A stretch of 64,000 nt of DNA from CAYFRC01 sp050946115. GTDB lineage: Bacteria > Bacillota > Clostridia > Christensenellales > Aristaeellaceae. Positions within the stretch are counted from its first letter, which is position 1. Every line of letters starts with the position of its first letter. The stretch lies in contig JBMNUF010000003.1 in assembly GCA_050946115.1 (NCBI GenBank), forward strand, positions 124,001 to 188,000, written 5' to 3'. Made by a program: the position numbers and the translations under genes. This document shows positions 32,439-40,466 of the stretch, in pieces. The notes below the pieces were generated by a model. That model searched no databases, was not told the origin of the DNA, and was given only the letters and a program-made list of their open reading frames with translations.

Positions 32439-33830
32439 ATGAGCAAGAAACTTCCTAACCTTTTGTTCTTCGGCATCGACAGCCTCCGCCGCGACCACAT
32501 GAGCCACTACGGCTACGGCAGGCTTACGACGCCCCACATCACGAAATACGCCGAGGGCGGCGTGACGTTTGAAGAGTGCTTCAGCCCGCACATCCCCACC
32601 ACGCCCGGATACTCCAACATGCTGACCGGGCGCGACTGCTTCGGCACCGACGTCGTCGCGCTGCGCCACGAGGGGCAGATCGCCGACGGCGTGCCCGTGC
32701 TCGCGGAAGTATTGCGCGATAACGGCTACAACACCACCTGCATCGGCTTCAAGGGCAATGCGGGCGGGCGCGGCTTCGACAAGTACATCGAGTTTTCCAA
32801 CTGGGGCAGCGACACGAGCGACGGTCGCTCCCACAAAGCGGAGAACTTAAACGACGTGGCAATCCCCGAAATGGAGCGCCTCGCGGCGGACGGAAAGCCG
32901 TTCATGCTCTTTATGCGCCACATGGACCCCCATTCCCCGTACCTTCCGCCGGCGCCGTTTGACAACATCTTCTTCCAGGGCGACGCCTTCGACCCCGCAG
33001 ACGAGCGCATGCAGAAGGTGTACGACTTTAAGCCCTTCGGCGACTACATCGGCTCGTGGGTGCCCGAGGGCTGCACCAATCCCGACTACGTGATCGCCCA
33101 GTACGACGGCGCGATCGCCTACATGGATGCCTGCATTCAGCAGCTTCTCGAAAAGCTGTGCGATTTGGGGATCGAGGAAGAGACGCTCGTGATCTTCACC
33201 TCCGACCACGGCGAGACGCTGTACGATCACGACTGCTATTTCGACCACCACGGCCTGTACGATTGCACGCTGGTCGTGCCGCTCATCCTGCGCTGGAAGG
33301 GGCACCTTCCCGAGGGGCTGCGCATCCCCGGCGCATGCCAGTTAAAGGACATCATGCCGACGCTCCTTGAGATCATGGGCATCTGCTCCAAGGGAATCAA
33401 GTTCGACGGCAGGAGCCTGCTCCCGCTCATCAAGGGCGAAAAGCGCGAGCCCGAACCCGAGATGTACATCACCGAGTGCACCTGGGAGCGCAAGCACGGC
33501 TGGCGCACGCCCGAATGGAAGCTGATCCTGGCGCTGGAGCCGGATTTCCACTTCAAGCCCGCGGTGGAGCTGTACAACCTCTTCAAGGACCCCGAGGAGA
33601 ACCACAACGTCGCGGACGAGAACCCCGAGGTCGTCGAGGCGCTCAAGACGCGCATGAACGCCTTTATCGCAAAGCGCGAAAAGGAAGTCGGCAGGACGAA
33701 CCCGATGTACACCAACCTCCGCTGGCACGGCATCAAGGGCAAGGGGCCGTTTACCTCCTCGCAGGAGGCGTACGACACCATGTATATCGGCGGCATCGAG
33801 CAGGCGGCGCAGCTGCAGCAGAAAAAATAA
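32439..33830 (+). CDS. Sulfatase-fold hydrolase without the formylglycine motif
   Basis: A 463-residue member of the alkaline phosphatase/sulfatase superfamily. N-terminal metal region FFGIDSLRRDHMSHYG, second metal region FTSDHGETLYDHD, and a sulfatase-like C-terminal part (ELYNLFKDPEENHNVADE). In true sulfatases the nucleophile motif is C/S-x-P-x-R before LLTG. Here the aligned stretch is T54-T-P-G-Y58 before NMLTG. With Thr at the nucleophile place and no Arg, it may act as a phosphodiesterase or phosphotransferase (Thr is used by NPP and LtaS enzymes) rather than a sulfatase. No signal peptide, so cytoplasmic. Confidence 0.85.
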   Translation: MSKKLPNLLFFGIDSLRRDHMSHYGYGRLTTPHITKYAEGGVTFEECFSPHIPTTPGYSNMLTGRDCFGTDVVALRHEGQIADGVPVLAEVLRDNGYNTTCIGFKGNAGGRGFDKYIEFSNWGSDTSDGRSHKAENLNDVAIPEMERLAADGKPFMLFMRHMDPHSPYLPPAPFDNIFFQGDAFDPADERMQKVYDFKPFGDYIGSWVPEGCTNPDYVIAQYDGAIAYMDACIQQLLEKLCDLGIEEETLVIFTSDHGETLYDHDCYFDHHGLYDCTLVVPLILRWKGHLPEGLRIPGACQLKDIMPTLLEIMGICSKGIKFDGRSLLPLIKGEKREPEPEMYITECTWERKHGWRTPEWKLILALEPDFHFKPAVELYNLFKDPEENHNVADENPEVVEALKTRMNAFIAKREKEVGRTNPMYTNLRWHGIKGKGPFTSSQEAYDTMYIGGIEQAAQLQQKK

Positions 33831-33879
33831 GAGGGAAAGCGGGATTTCTTTCCGCAACGCCCTTCCGAAAGGAGACGCC

Positions 33880-34767
33880 ATGCCAGAAGCATCCCGCCGG
33901 AGTGACCCTTTCATCGCGCACATCCGCGATTACGTCGCGCCGGGCGAGCCGGAAATCTCGGTGCACAAGATGAAGCACGGCGCGGTCTCCCTGCACGGGC
34001 ACGCCTTTTTCGAGATCGCCTTCATCCAGAAGGGCTTCTGTCTGCACGAGACGAACGGGCACACCATGCTGATCACCGCGGGCGACCTGCTTCTGATTCG
34101 CCCCGGTGAAAAGCACCGCTATATCTCCAACCACGATATCGCGCTGTACAACTGCCTGTTCACGCCCGAAGCGCTCGGCGGCGAACTGTGGCAAAGCCTC
34201 GCCGCGCTGGATGAAATCGGGCTGTTTCGCCCCGCTTCAGCGGAGAAATTCCCGTTTCGGGCGCATTTGTCGCTCGCACAGCAGAGCGCGATCCACGCGC
34301 GGCTGGAGGAAATGCTGCTTCTGATCAAGGAAAAGGCGCGGGGGTGGGAGCTATCCGTCTCGTGCCTTTTGGGCGTATTGCTCGCGCAGACGCTTCGCAT
34401 CTTCCGCGACCAGTATTCGGACGCCGCGGAGGGCCGCGCCTACGTCAGCTACGTCGCGCAGGCGCTGCGCTACATGGACGACCACTACGCGGAAGACATC
34501 ACCGTTTCCGCGCTCGCGCGATCCGTCGGCATCTCGGCGGACTACTTTACGCGGCAGTTCAAGCAGGTGATGGGCGTGACGCCCGTTGACTATCTCAGGC
34601 GCTTCCGCCTCGCCCGCTCGATGGAGCTTTTGCGAAGCGATATCGCGATCTCCAAGGCCGCGTCTGCGGTCGGCTTCAAGAACCTCTGCCATTTTTCCAG
34701 AGAGTTCAAGAAACACCTCGGCCTCACCCCCTCGGAATATCGGAACCAACAGAAAAACAAAGCATAG
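33880..34767 (+). CDS. AraC-family transcriptional regulator
   Basis: A 295-residue regulator. The N-terminal cupin-like sensor (HGHAFFEIAFIQKGFCLHETNG, ITAGDLLLIRPGEKHRY) is of the type that binds sugars. The C-terminal double helix-turn-helix (ITVSALARSVGISADYFTRQFKQVMGVTPVDYL, then ISKAASAVGFKNLCHFSREFKKHLGLTPSEYR) binds DNA. It lies inside the sugar locus in the same direction, so it probably activates this locus in response to a pathway sugar. GAAAGGAGACG precedes the ATG. Confidence 0.93.
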   Translation: MPEASRRSDPFIAHIRDYVAPGEPEISVHKMKHGAVSLHGHAFFEIAFIQKGFCLHETNGHTMLITAGDLLLIRPGEKHRYISNHDIALYNCLFTPEALGGELWQSLAALDEIGLFRPASAEKFPFRAHLSLAQQSAIHARLEEMLLLIKEKARGWELSVSCLLGVLLAQTLRIFRDQYSDAAEGRAYVSYVAQALRYMDDHYAEDITVSALARSVGISADYFTRQFKQVMGVTPVDYLRRFRLARSMELLRSDIAISKAASAVGFKNLCHFSREFKKHLGLTPSEYRNQQKNKA

Positions 34768-34779
34768 GAGGAATTATTC

Positions 34780-35895
34780 ATGGCACTGAAATGCGCTATC
34801 GTCGGTATGGGCGGCATCGGAAACGTCCATGCGCGCTGCTACAAGGACAACCCGCTCGCCGAACTCGTTGCGGTGTGCGACATCGTGAAGGAAAAGGCGG
34901 ACAAGGCGGCCGCCGAATACGGCTGCAGGGCGTTCTATTGTCTGGACGACATGCTCCGCAACATGCCGGAGATCGACATCGTGTCCGTCACCACCTCCGG
35001 TTACGACAACGGCTCCATGCACTTTGAGCCCGCGATGCAGTGTCTGGATTACGGCAAGAACGTGCTGGTCGAAAAGCCCATCTGCGCCGACATCCGCGAC
35101 GCGCGCGAGCTCGTGCGCTTCGCCGCCGAAAAGAAGGTCTACCTCGGCTGCGACCTCAACCACTACTTCACCGAGACCGCCGACCGCGCGAAGAAAATGC
35201 AGGAAGAGGGCAAGGTCGGCGAACTCGTCTACTGCATCCACAAGGTCGGCTTCAACGGAACGGAAGCCTCCTATCGCGGCAAGGGCTCGCCCCGCTGGCA
35301 GACCCCGTATTCCCACGTGAAGGCGTTCTGCGCGCATCCCTTCTCCGTCATGCGCTATTTCTGCGGCGACATCAGCCACGTGCAGGCGTTCTTCGAGAAG
35401 CCCGGCTTCCGCCGCTCCGCGGAGGACCCGATGTACTCCATCAACTCCATCCACGTGCGCTTCGCCAACGGCGGCATCGGCTACCTGATCTCCCAGCGCG
35501 GCGACGCGATGTTCGGCTACGGCGGCTGGTGGAGCTACGAGCACTGCGGCACCAAGTCCACCTTCGCGATCGAAAACTGTGTGGAAAAGCTGCACGTGTG
35601 GGACCCCGCAAACAACGACCCGACCCGCCCGACCATGTCGCAGGCGACACCTGAACCCGAAACCTACAACACCGGCATCACCGGCTTTGACGCGACGTTC
35701 CCAGTGCGCATCAACGCCTATTTGGAAGACGTCGCCAACAAGGTGCCGCGCGAATACCTGCGCGCCTCCGGCCGCGACGCGCTCGCGACCCTCGAATACA
35801 CCTTTGCCGCCATCAAGTCCTTCGAGAACGGCGGCGCCCTGGTCGTACCCGAGATGCTCCCGCCGCTGCACGGCGACATCGCAAAGGTATGGTAA
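34780..35895 (+). CDS. Gfo/Idh/MocA-family NAD(P)-dependent oxidoreductase
   Basis: A 371-residue sugar or inositol dehydrogenase-like protein. The Rossmann start is CAIVGMGGIGNVHARCYKD; the second motif VLVEKPICADIRDAREL carries the catalytic Lys. A C-terminal alpha/beta domain follows. Members oxidise sugar hydroxyls, often at C3, or act on inositols. AGGAGGAATT precedes the ATG. The stop overlaps the start of the sulfatase gene that follows by seven bases (ATGGTAA), arguing for a shared pathway. Confidence 0.92.
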   Translation: MALKCAIVGMGGIGNVHARCYKDNPLAELVAVCDIVKEKADKAAAEYGCRAFYCLDDMLRNMPEIDIVSVTTSGYDNGSMHFEPAMQCLDYGKNVLVEKPICADIRDARELVRFAAEKKVYLGCDLNHYFTETADRAKKMQEEGKVGELVYCIHKVGFNGTEASYRGKGSPRWQTPYSHVKAFCAHPFSVMRYFCGDISHVQAFFEKPGFRRSAEDPMYSINSIHVRFANGGIGYLISQRGDAMFGYGGWWSYEHCGTKSTFAIENCVEKLHVWDPANNDPTRPTMSQATPEPETYNTGITGFDATFPVRINAYLEDVANKVPREYLRASGRDALATLEYTFAAIKSFENGGALVVPEMLPPLHGDIAKVW

Positions 35896-37262
35896 CGGGC
35901 AAGAACCTGCTGCTCATCAACGCCGACCAGCTCCGACACGACTGCGTGGGCTATCGCGGCATCCGCCCCGTATGTACGCCCAATCTGGATAAGTTGGCTT
36001 CGGAAAGCGCCGTATATACCCATGCATTCACGCCGCTTCCCGTGTGCGCGCCCGCGCGGCAGGCTCTGCTCTGCGGGCGGCACCCGGATTCCTTCGCGGC
36101 GCAGTGGAATTACGACGTGATTTTAACGCCCACGGTGCAGCCCGAATGGTGTTGGCCTCGCGACCTTCGCGGCGCGGGCTATGCCACGGCGTACCTCGGG
36201 CGCTTCCACGCATCGCCGAACCTCACCCCCGATGATTTCGGGTACGACAGACACGTGAGATGGGCGGGGCACAAAAAGCTGCTTTCCGAAAAGTATCCGA
36301 ACATAGAGTATTCCGGCGGCTGGCTCGGCTGTGCAAGCCCCGTAGCCCTCGCCGATTCCGGCACGCACTGGATGGCGGACCGCGCCTGCGAGGCGATGGA
36401 ACAGCTCGCCGCAACGGGCAAGCCGTGGCACATGTGGGTGGACTATGAGGAACCGCACCTTCCGTGCAGGCCCTCCGCGCCGTTTTCCGAAATGTACGAC
36501 GCGAAGGACATCCCCCCGTGGGACGGCTTCGGCGATTCTTTTGCCGGAAAGCCCTACATCCATCGCCAGCAGACCGTTTCGTGGGGCACGGATGCCATGG
36601 CTTGGGACGATTTCGCGCCCATGGTCGCGCGCTATTACGGCGTAATCTCCCAGCTCGACGATGCGATCGGAAAGATTTTGCGCAAACTGGAAGAGCTCGG
36701 GCTGAAGGACGATACCATCGTCGCCTTCACGTCCGACCACGGCGATATGTGCGGCAGCCACAACATGCTCGACAAGCACTATGTGCTGTACGACGACATC
36801 GTCCGCGTGCCGCTCCTCGTGCGGGTGCCCGGAAATGCGCCGTGTGCGGTGCACAGCTTCGTCAGCAACTGCCTCGACCTGCCTGCAAGCATTCGCAGCT
36901 GGCTGAACCTTCCCGATGCCGAAATCGCGCACGGGATGCCCCTTCCGCTTAATGCCGAAGATGACGCGCGCGGCAGGGCAGACATCGTCTCCACATCCAA
37001 CGGACAGCAGTTCGGGCTCTTTTCGACGCGCATGCTCCGCGACGCGCGCTACAAATACGTCTGGAACCTCACCGATACGGACGAACTGTACGACCTTGCG
37101 GAAGATCCCGGCGAAAAGCGCAACCTGTACCGCGAACCCGACCAACAAGCGCGCATCGCTTCCATGCGAAAGCGCCTGTACGCCCTGCTCAAGGCGCACG
37201 GCGACCCGTTCGTGAAGAACGAATGGATTCCTAAGCAGCTCTTGGAGGGCAAAAAAATCTGA
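35889..37262 (+). CDS. Type I sulfatase with a Cys-type formylglycine motif
   Basis: A 457-residue sulfatase. The modification motif C53-A-P-A-R57 is followed by QALLCGR, and the metal sites are LLINADQLRHD and FTSDHGDMCGSHNM. The C-terminal part ends in the family signature DELYDLAEDPGEKRNL. Cys-type sulfatases need a maturase (anSME in anaerobes) to make formylglycine; none is in this window. No signal peptide is seen, so a sulfated sugar would be hydrolysed after import. It overlaps the oxidoreductase gene by seven bases. Confidence 0.93.
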   Translation: MVTGKNLLLINADQLRHDCVGYRGIRPVCTPNLDKLASESAVYTHAFTPLPVCAPARQALLCGRHPDSFAAQWNYDVILTPTVQPEWCWPRDLRGAGYATAYLGRFHASPNLTPDDFGYDRHVRWAGHKKLLSEKYPNIEYSGGWLGCASPVALADSGTHWMADRACEAMEQLAATGKPWHMWVDYEEPHLPCRPSAPFSEMYDAKDIPPWDGFGDSFAGKPYIHRQQTVSWGTDAMAWDDFAPMVARYYGVISQLDDAIGKILRKLEELGLKDDTIVAFTSDHGDMCGSHNMLDKHYVLYDDIVRVPLLVRVPGNAPCAVHSFVSNCLDLPASIRSWLNLPDAEIAHGMPLPLNAEDDARGRADIVSTSNGQQFGLFSTRMLRDARYKYVWNLTDTDELYDLAEDPGEKRNLYREPDQQARIASMRKRLYALLKAHGDPFVKNEWIPKQLLEGKKI

Positions 37263-37282
37263 AACAACGGAGGAATCGCACT

Positions 37283-38512
37283 ATGAGAAAACTCTTTGCA
37301 TTCGCGCTTGCGCTCATTTTGGCGCTGTCTCTCCTCGCTCCCGCCATGGCGGAGGGCGAACCCGTCACGCTGCGCTTCCAGCGCATCGGCAACGATGAAG
37401 CCGAGGCGACGTTCTGGAAGAGCGTCATCGCGGACTTCATGGCGGAAAACCCGGACATCGTTATCGAATACGACGATGCCGCCATCGGCGAAGCGATGGA
37501 TACCAAGCTCAACAACCTCTTCGCGGCGAACGCCGGCCCCGACATCATCGGCCACGGCATCCTCTCCGTCGCGCAGCGCGTGGAGCTCGGGCACTATCAG
37601 CCGATCGATGCGTTCTTCGACACCTGGGAGGGCAAGGACGACATCATGGACAGCGTGCTTGCCAACGGAACCTATAAGGGGAACGTCTACGGCCTCGGCT
37701 ACAGCGTAACCCCGTATGTGTTCGCCTACAGGATAGACCTGCTCGAAGAGGCGGGCGTATCCGTGCCCACCACGTGGGACGAACTGGCGGACGCGGCGCG
37801 GAAACTCACCGTGAAGGACGAAAACGGCGCCATCTCGCAGTCCGGCTTCTGCTTCCCGATGAAGGGCGGCAACATGGTCGAATTCGACGTGTTCGTGTTC
37901 GGAAACGGCGGCAAGTTCATGGACGACGATTCCAACCCCACGATCGATACGGAGGCCGCGCTCGGCGCGTTCAATTTCCTGAGCGGCCTGCTGCCCGACG
38001 TCAACATCCCCTACGATTCCAGCGAAACCAACCCCTTCGTGAAGGGGCTCGCGGCGATGACGCTCATCAACAACGTCGCGCTCAAGTCCATGCTCGCAGA
38101 CCCCGCCTATGAGGGCAAGGTCGGCATCGCGCTGCCTCCCAACAACGGCGTTGCGGGCAACTTCAGCGGCTGTAACATGCTCTTTATCGGGCGCGACTGC
38201 GCGCATCCCGAGGAGGCGTTCCGCTTCATCGCATACGCGCTGTCAAACGACGTCGTCTTGCGGCGCGCGCGGGAGCTGAACATCCCCGTCGTGCGCGATT
38301 CCCTCGTCGCCGCCTATATGGAGATGGACCCCTATAACGCCGCGCGCGCAGAGTGCGTCGCAAACGGCACGGGCATGCCCCGCGCGACGTGGTCCACGCA
38401 GTTCCAGACGATCCGCAACAACATGGTGCAGAGCGTCCTTTTCGGCGGCGAAGACGCGGCCACCGCGCTCGCCAAGGCGCAGGAAGACCTGGAGTTCGAG
38501 ATCGCGGGCTGA
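37283..38512 (+). CDS. Sugar ABC transporter substrate-binding protein
   Basis: A 409-residue extracellular solute-binding protein (family 1). A signal peptide (MRKLFAFALALILALSLLAPAMA) is followed by the mature chain EGEPVTLRFQRIGND. The mature region has TKLNNLFAANAGPDIIGHG and YGLGYSVTPYVFAYRIDLLEEAGV, typical of carbohydrate binders. There is no lipobox Cys at the cleavage site, which is unusual for a Gram-positive binding protein that must stay at the membrane. GGAGGAAT precedes the ATG. The two permease genes follow. Confidence 0.93.
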   Translation: MRKLFAFALALILALSLLAPAMAEGEPVTLRFQRIGNDEAEATFWKSVIADFMAENPDIVIEYDDAAIGEAMDTKLNNLFAANAGPDIIGHGILSVAQRVELGHYQPIDAFFDTWEGKDDIMDSVLANGTYKGNVYGLGYSVTPYVFAYRIDLLEEAGVSVPTTWDELADAARKLTVKDENGAISQSGFCFPMKGGNMVEFDVFVFGNGGKFMDDDSNPTIDTEAALGAFNFLSGLLPDVNIPYDSSETNPFVKGLAAMTLINNVALKSMLADPAYEGKVGIALPPNNGVAGNFSGCNMLFIGRDCAHPEEAFRFIAYALSNDVVLRRARELNIPVVRDSLVAAYMEMDPYNAARAECVANGTGMPRATWSTQFQTIRNNMVQSVLFGGEDAATALAKAQEDLEFEIAG

Positions 38513-38523
38513 TTCCGCCTTTC

Positions 38524-38556
38524 GGGAATGGGCAGAAATGCCCATTCCCTTTTTCC
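38524..38556 (+). terminator. Stem-loop with U-run between binding-protein and permease genes
   Basis: A perfect 10-base stem GGGAATGGGC/GCCCATTCCC (38524-38533 with 38540-38549) with a six-base loop is followed by TTTTTCC. It is a good intrinsic terminator. Its place right after the binding-protein gene suggests partial termination or mRNA protection that makes more binding protein than permease. Confidence 0.85.
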
Positions 38557-38626
38557 GCGCTTCGCGAAAAGCCCTTTCCGCTCAAATGGCGCGGTGGGCG
38601 AATAGTTGGAAGGGAGGTGCCCCCCT

Positions 38627-39511
38627 ATGGCATCCGTTCGGCGCGCATACAATAAGCAGGACACGCGGTCGGCATGGCTCATGCTCGCGCCGTTTTTGCT
38701 GTTTTTTTTGCTGTTTGTGCTCTATCCCGTCTTCCGCACGATCTACCTGAGTTTTACGAACAACGTCATGTTCACCAAGAGCGACTGGGTGGGGCTGAAA
38801 AACTACATCCGCCTCTTTACGAAGGACACCGCGTTTTTGAAGGCGCTCAAAAACACATCCATATACGCGCTGTTTTCGATCGCTGGGCTCACGACGCTGG
38901 GGTTTCTCACCGCCGCCGCCATGAACAGCCCCATGCGCGGCACCAAGTGGATACGGATGCTGCTCATCTACCCCTATGCCACCTCCATGACGGCGGTCGC
39001 GATGGTGTGGCTGATGCTGTACGACCCGCTCACGGGCTATCTCAACAAATTTTTGCAGATGATGGGCTTTCTCCCCAAAAAATGGCTGTACGACGAGAGC
39101 CTCGCGCTCCCGTGCCTCATATTCGTCAATATCTGGAAGAACATCGGCTATTGCATGCTGATCTACCTCGCGGGCATGCAGTCGATCCCGGACGAACTGT
39201 ACGAGGCGGCGACCGTGGACGGCGCGAACGAGCGCGTGAAGCTTTTGCACATCACGCTTCCCGCGCTGCGGCCCGTCGTCTTCTTCGTACTGGTGACGAC
39301 GACCGTCGAGGCGTTTAAGACGTTTGAACAGGTGCAGATCATGACGCGCGGAGACCCCATGTACGCGACGACGACGATCGTACACCAAATTTACCAGCGC
39401 GGCTTTAACGAATACAAAATGGGCTATGCCTCCGCGATGGCGGTCGTGCTGCTGGTGATCTTACTGACGCTCACCATGCTCAACTATCGGCTAAGCAGCG
39501 CGAACGACTGA
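38627..39511 (+). CDS. Sugar ABC transporter permease (MalF/UgpA-like)
   Basis: A 294-residue inner-membrane permease with about six membrane segments. The first (AWLMLAPFLLFFLLFVLYPVFRTIYLSFTNN) is characteristic of carbohydrate-uptake permeases. The EAA loop that touches the ATPase reads YEAATVDGANERVKLLHITLPALRP. ATG 38627 is chosen because GGGAGGTG lies just upstream. The second permease starts 17 bases after the stop. No ATPase is encoded here; such importers commonly use a shared MsmK-type ATPase. Confidence 0.94.
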   Translation: MASVRRAYNKQDTRSAWLMLAPFLLFFLLFVLYPVFRTIYLSFTNNVMFTKSDWVGLKNYIRLFTKDTAFLKALKNTSIYALFSIAGLTTLGFLTAAAMNSPMRGTKWIRMLLIYPYATSMTAVAMVWLMLYDPLTGYLNKFLQMMGFLPKKWLYDESLALPCLIFVNIWKNIGYCMLIYLAGMQSIPDELYEAATVDGANERVKLLHITLPALRPVVFFVLVTTTVEAFKTFEQVQIMTRGDPMYATTTIVHQIYQRGFNEYKMGYASAMAVVLLVILLTLTMLNYRLSSAND

Positions 39512-39528
39512 CGCGGGAAGGAAGTAGA

Positions 39529-40404
39529 ATGAAAAAAAGCAGGAGCGACGTCCGATTTTTCGCCATGCGGCGGCTCTTTATCGCGGTGCTGTGCGTTCTG
39601 ATGGGGTTTCCGTTTTTGATGACGGTCTCCGTATCGCTGCAGACGATGCCCGAGGTCTATTCCGCATCCCCCGTGCTGATTCCGCGCGTCCCCCAATGGG
39701 GCAATTACGCAAAGGCCATGACGACGGGCAATTGGCCGCGCTACCTGTACAACAGCGCGGTGATCACCGTCGTCACCGTAGTCATAAGCCTCTTCATCAA
39801 CTCGATGTCGGGCTTTGTGTTCGCGCGGGTTCCGTTCCGCTTTCGCGGCGCGCTGTTCGTTTTGATCCTTCTGGGCATGATGATTCCGCCGCAGATCACG
39901 CTGCTCCCCGTGTTCATGATGCTGCGCGCCGTGCCCTTCGCGGGCGGAAACGACATCTTCGGAAGCGGCGGCACGGGGCTGCTCAATACCTACCCGGGCT
40001 TCATCATCCCGTATATCGCGGGTTCGTTCGGCGTGTTTTTGTGCAGGCAGTTTTATATGGGCTTTCCGCAGGCGTTGGACGACGCGGCGCGTATCGACGG
40101 CTGCGGAAGGTTCGGCCAGTTCGTGCGCATTTACCTTCCGCTCAGCGGCCCGGTCTTGGCGTCGCTCGGCGTCCTGAAATTCACGGGCACGTGGAACGAA
40201 TACACGTGGCCCCTCGTGATGACGACCACGGATTCCATGAAGACCGTGCAGATCGCGCTGACGATGTTTCGCGACGAGGCGGAGATTCAGTGGAATCTTT
40301 TGATGGCGGCGACGCTCGTCGCGTCCGCGCCGATCTACATCGTGTTCTTTTTCGCGCAGAAGCATTTCATCTCGGGGCTCCTCGCCGGAAGCGTCAAGGG
40401 ATAA
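39529..40404 (+). CDS. Sugar ABC transporter permease (MalG/UgpE-like)
   Basis: A 291-residue permease with six predicted membrane segments, partner of the preceding gene. The N terminus reads FIAVLCVLMGFPFLMTVSVSLQTMPEVY, and the EAA loop is LDDAARIDGCGRFGQFVRIYLPLSGPVLA, as in MalG-type proteins. It ends the sugar locus and is followed by a strong bidirectional terminator. The lack of glycoside hydrolases in the locus suggests import of mono- or small oligosaccharides. Confidence 0.94.
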   Translation: MKKSRSDVRFFAMRRLFIAVLCVLMGFPFLMTVSVSLQTMPEVYSASPVLIPRVPQWGNYAKAMTTGNWPRYLYNSAVITVVTVVISLFINSMSGFVFARVPFRFRGALFVLILLGMMIPPQITLLPVFMMLRAVPFAGGNDIFGSGGTGLLNTYPGFIIPYIAGSFGVFLCRQFYMGFPQALDDAARIDGCGRFGQFVRIYLPLSGPVLASLGVLKFTGTWNEYTWPLVMTTTDSMKTVQIALTMFRDEAEIQWNLLMAATLVASAPIYIVFFFAQKHFISGLLAGSVKG

Positions 40405-40427
40405 ATGAATAGACATAAGAAAACGGA

Positions 40428-40452
40428 GCTGTCGCGAAAAACACGCGACAGC
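40428..40452. terminator. Bidirectional terminator at the end of the sugar locus
   Basis: GCTGTCGCG (40428-40436) and CGCGACAGC (40444-40452) form a perfect nine-base stem around an A-rich seven-base loop, between convergent genes. ATATTTTG follows on the plus strand. Confidence 0.85.
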
Positions 40453-40466
40453 CCCGAAATATTTTG

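Noticed and set aside
34774..35871. A 365-codon frame antisense to the Gfo/Idh/MocA gene
   Set aside because: Repetitive Val/Ala/Asp/Gly/His composition mirroring codon bias of the true gene; no start signal.
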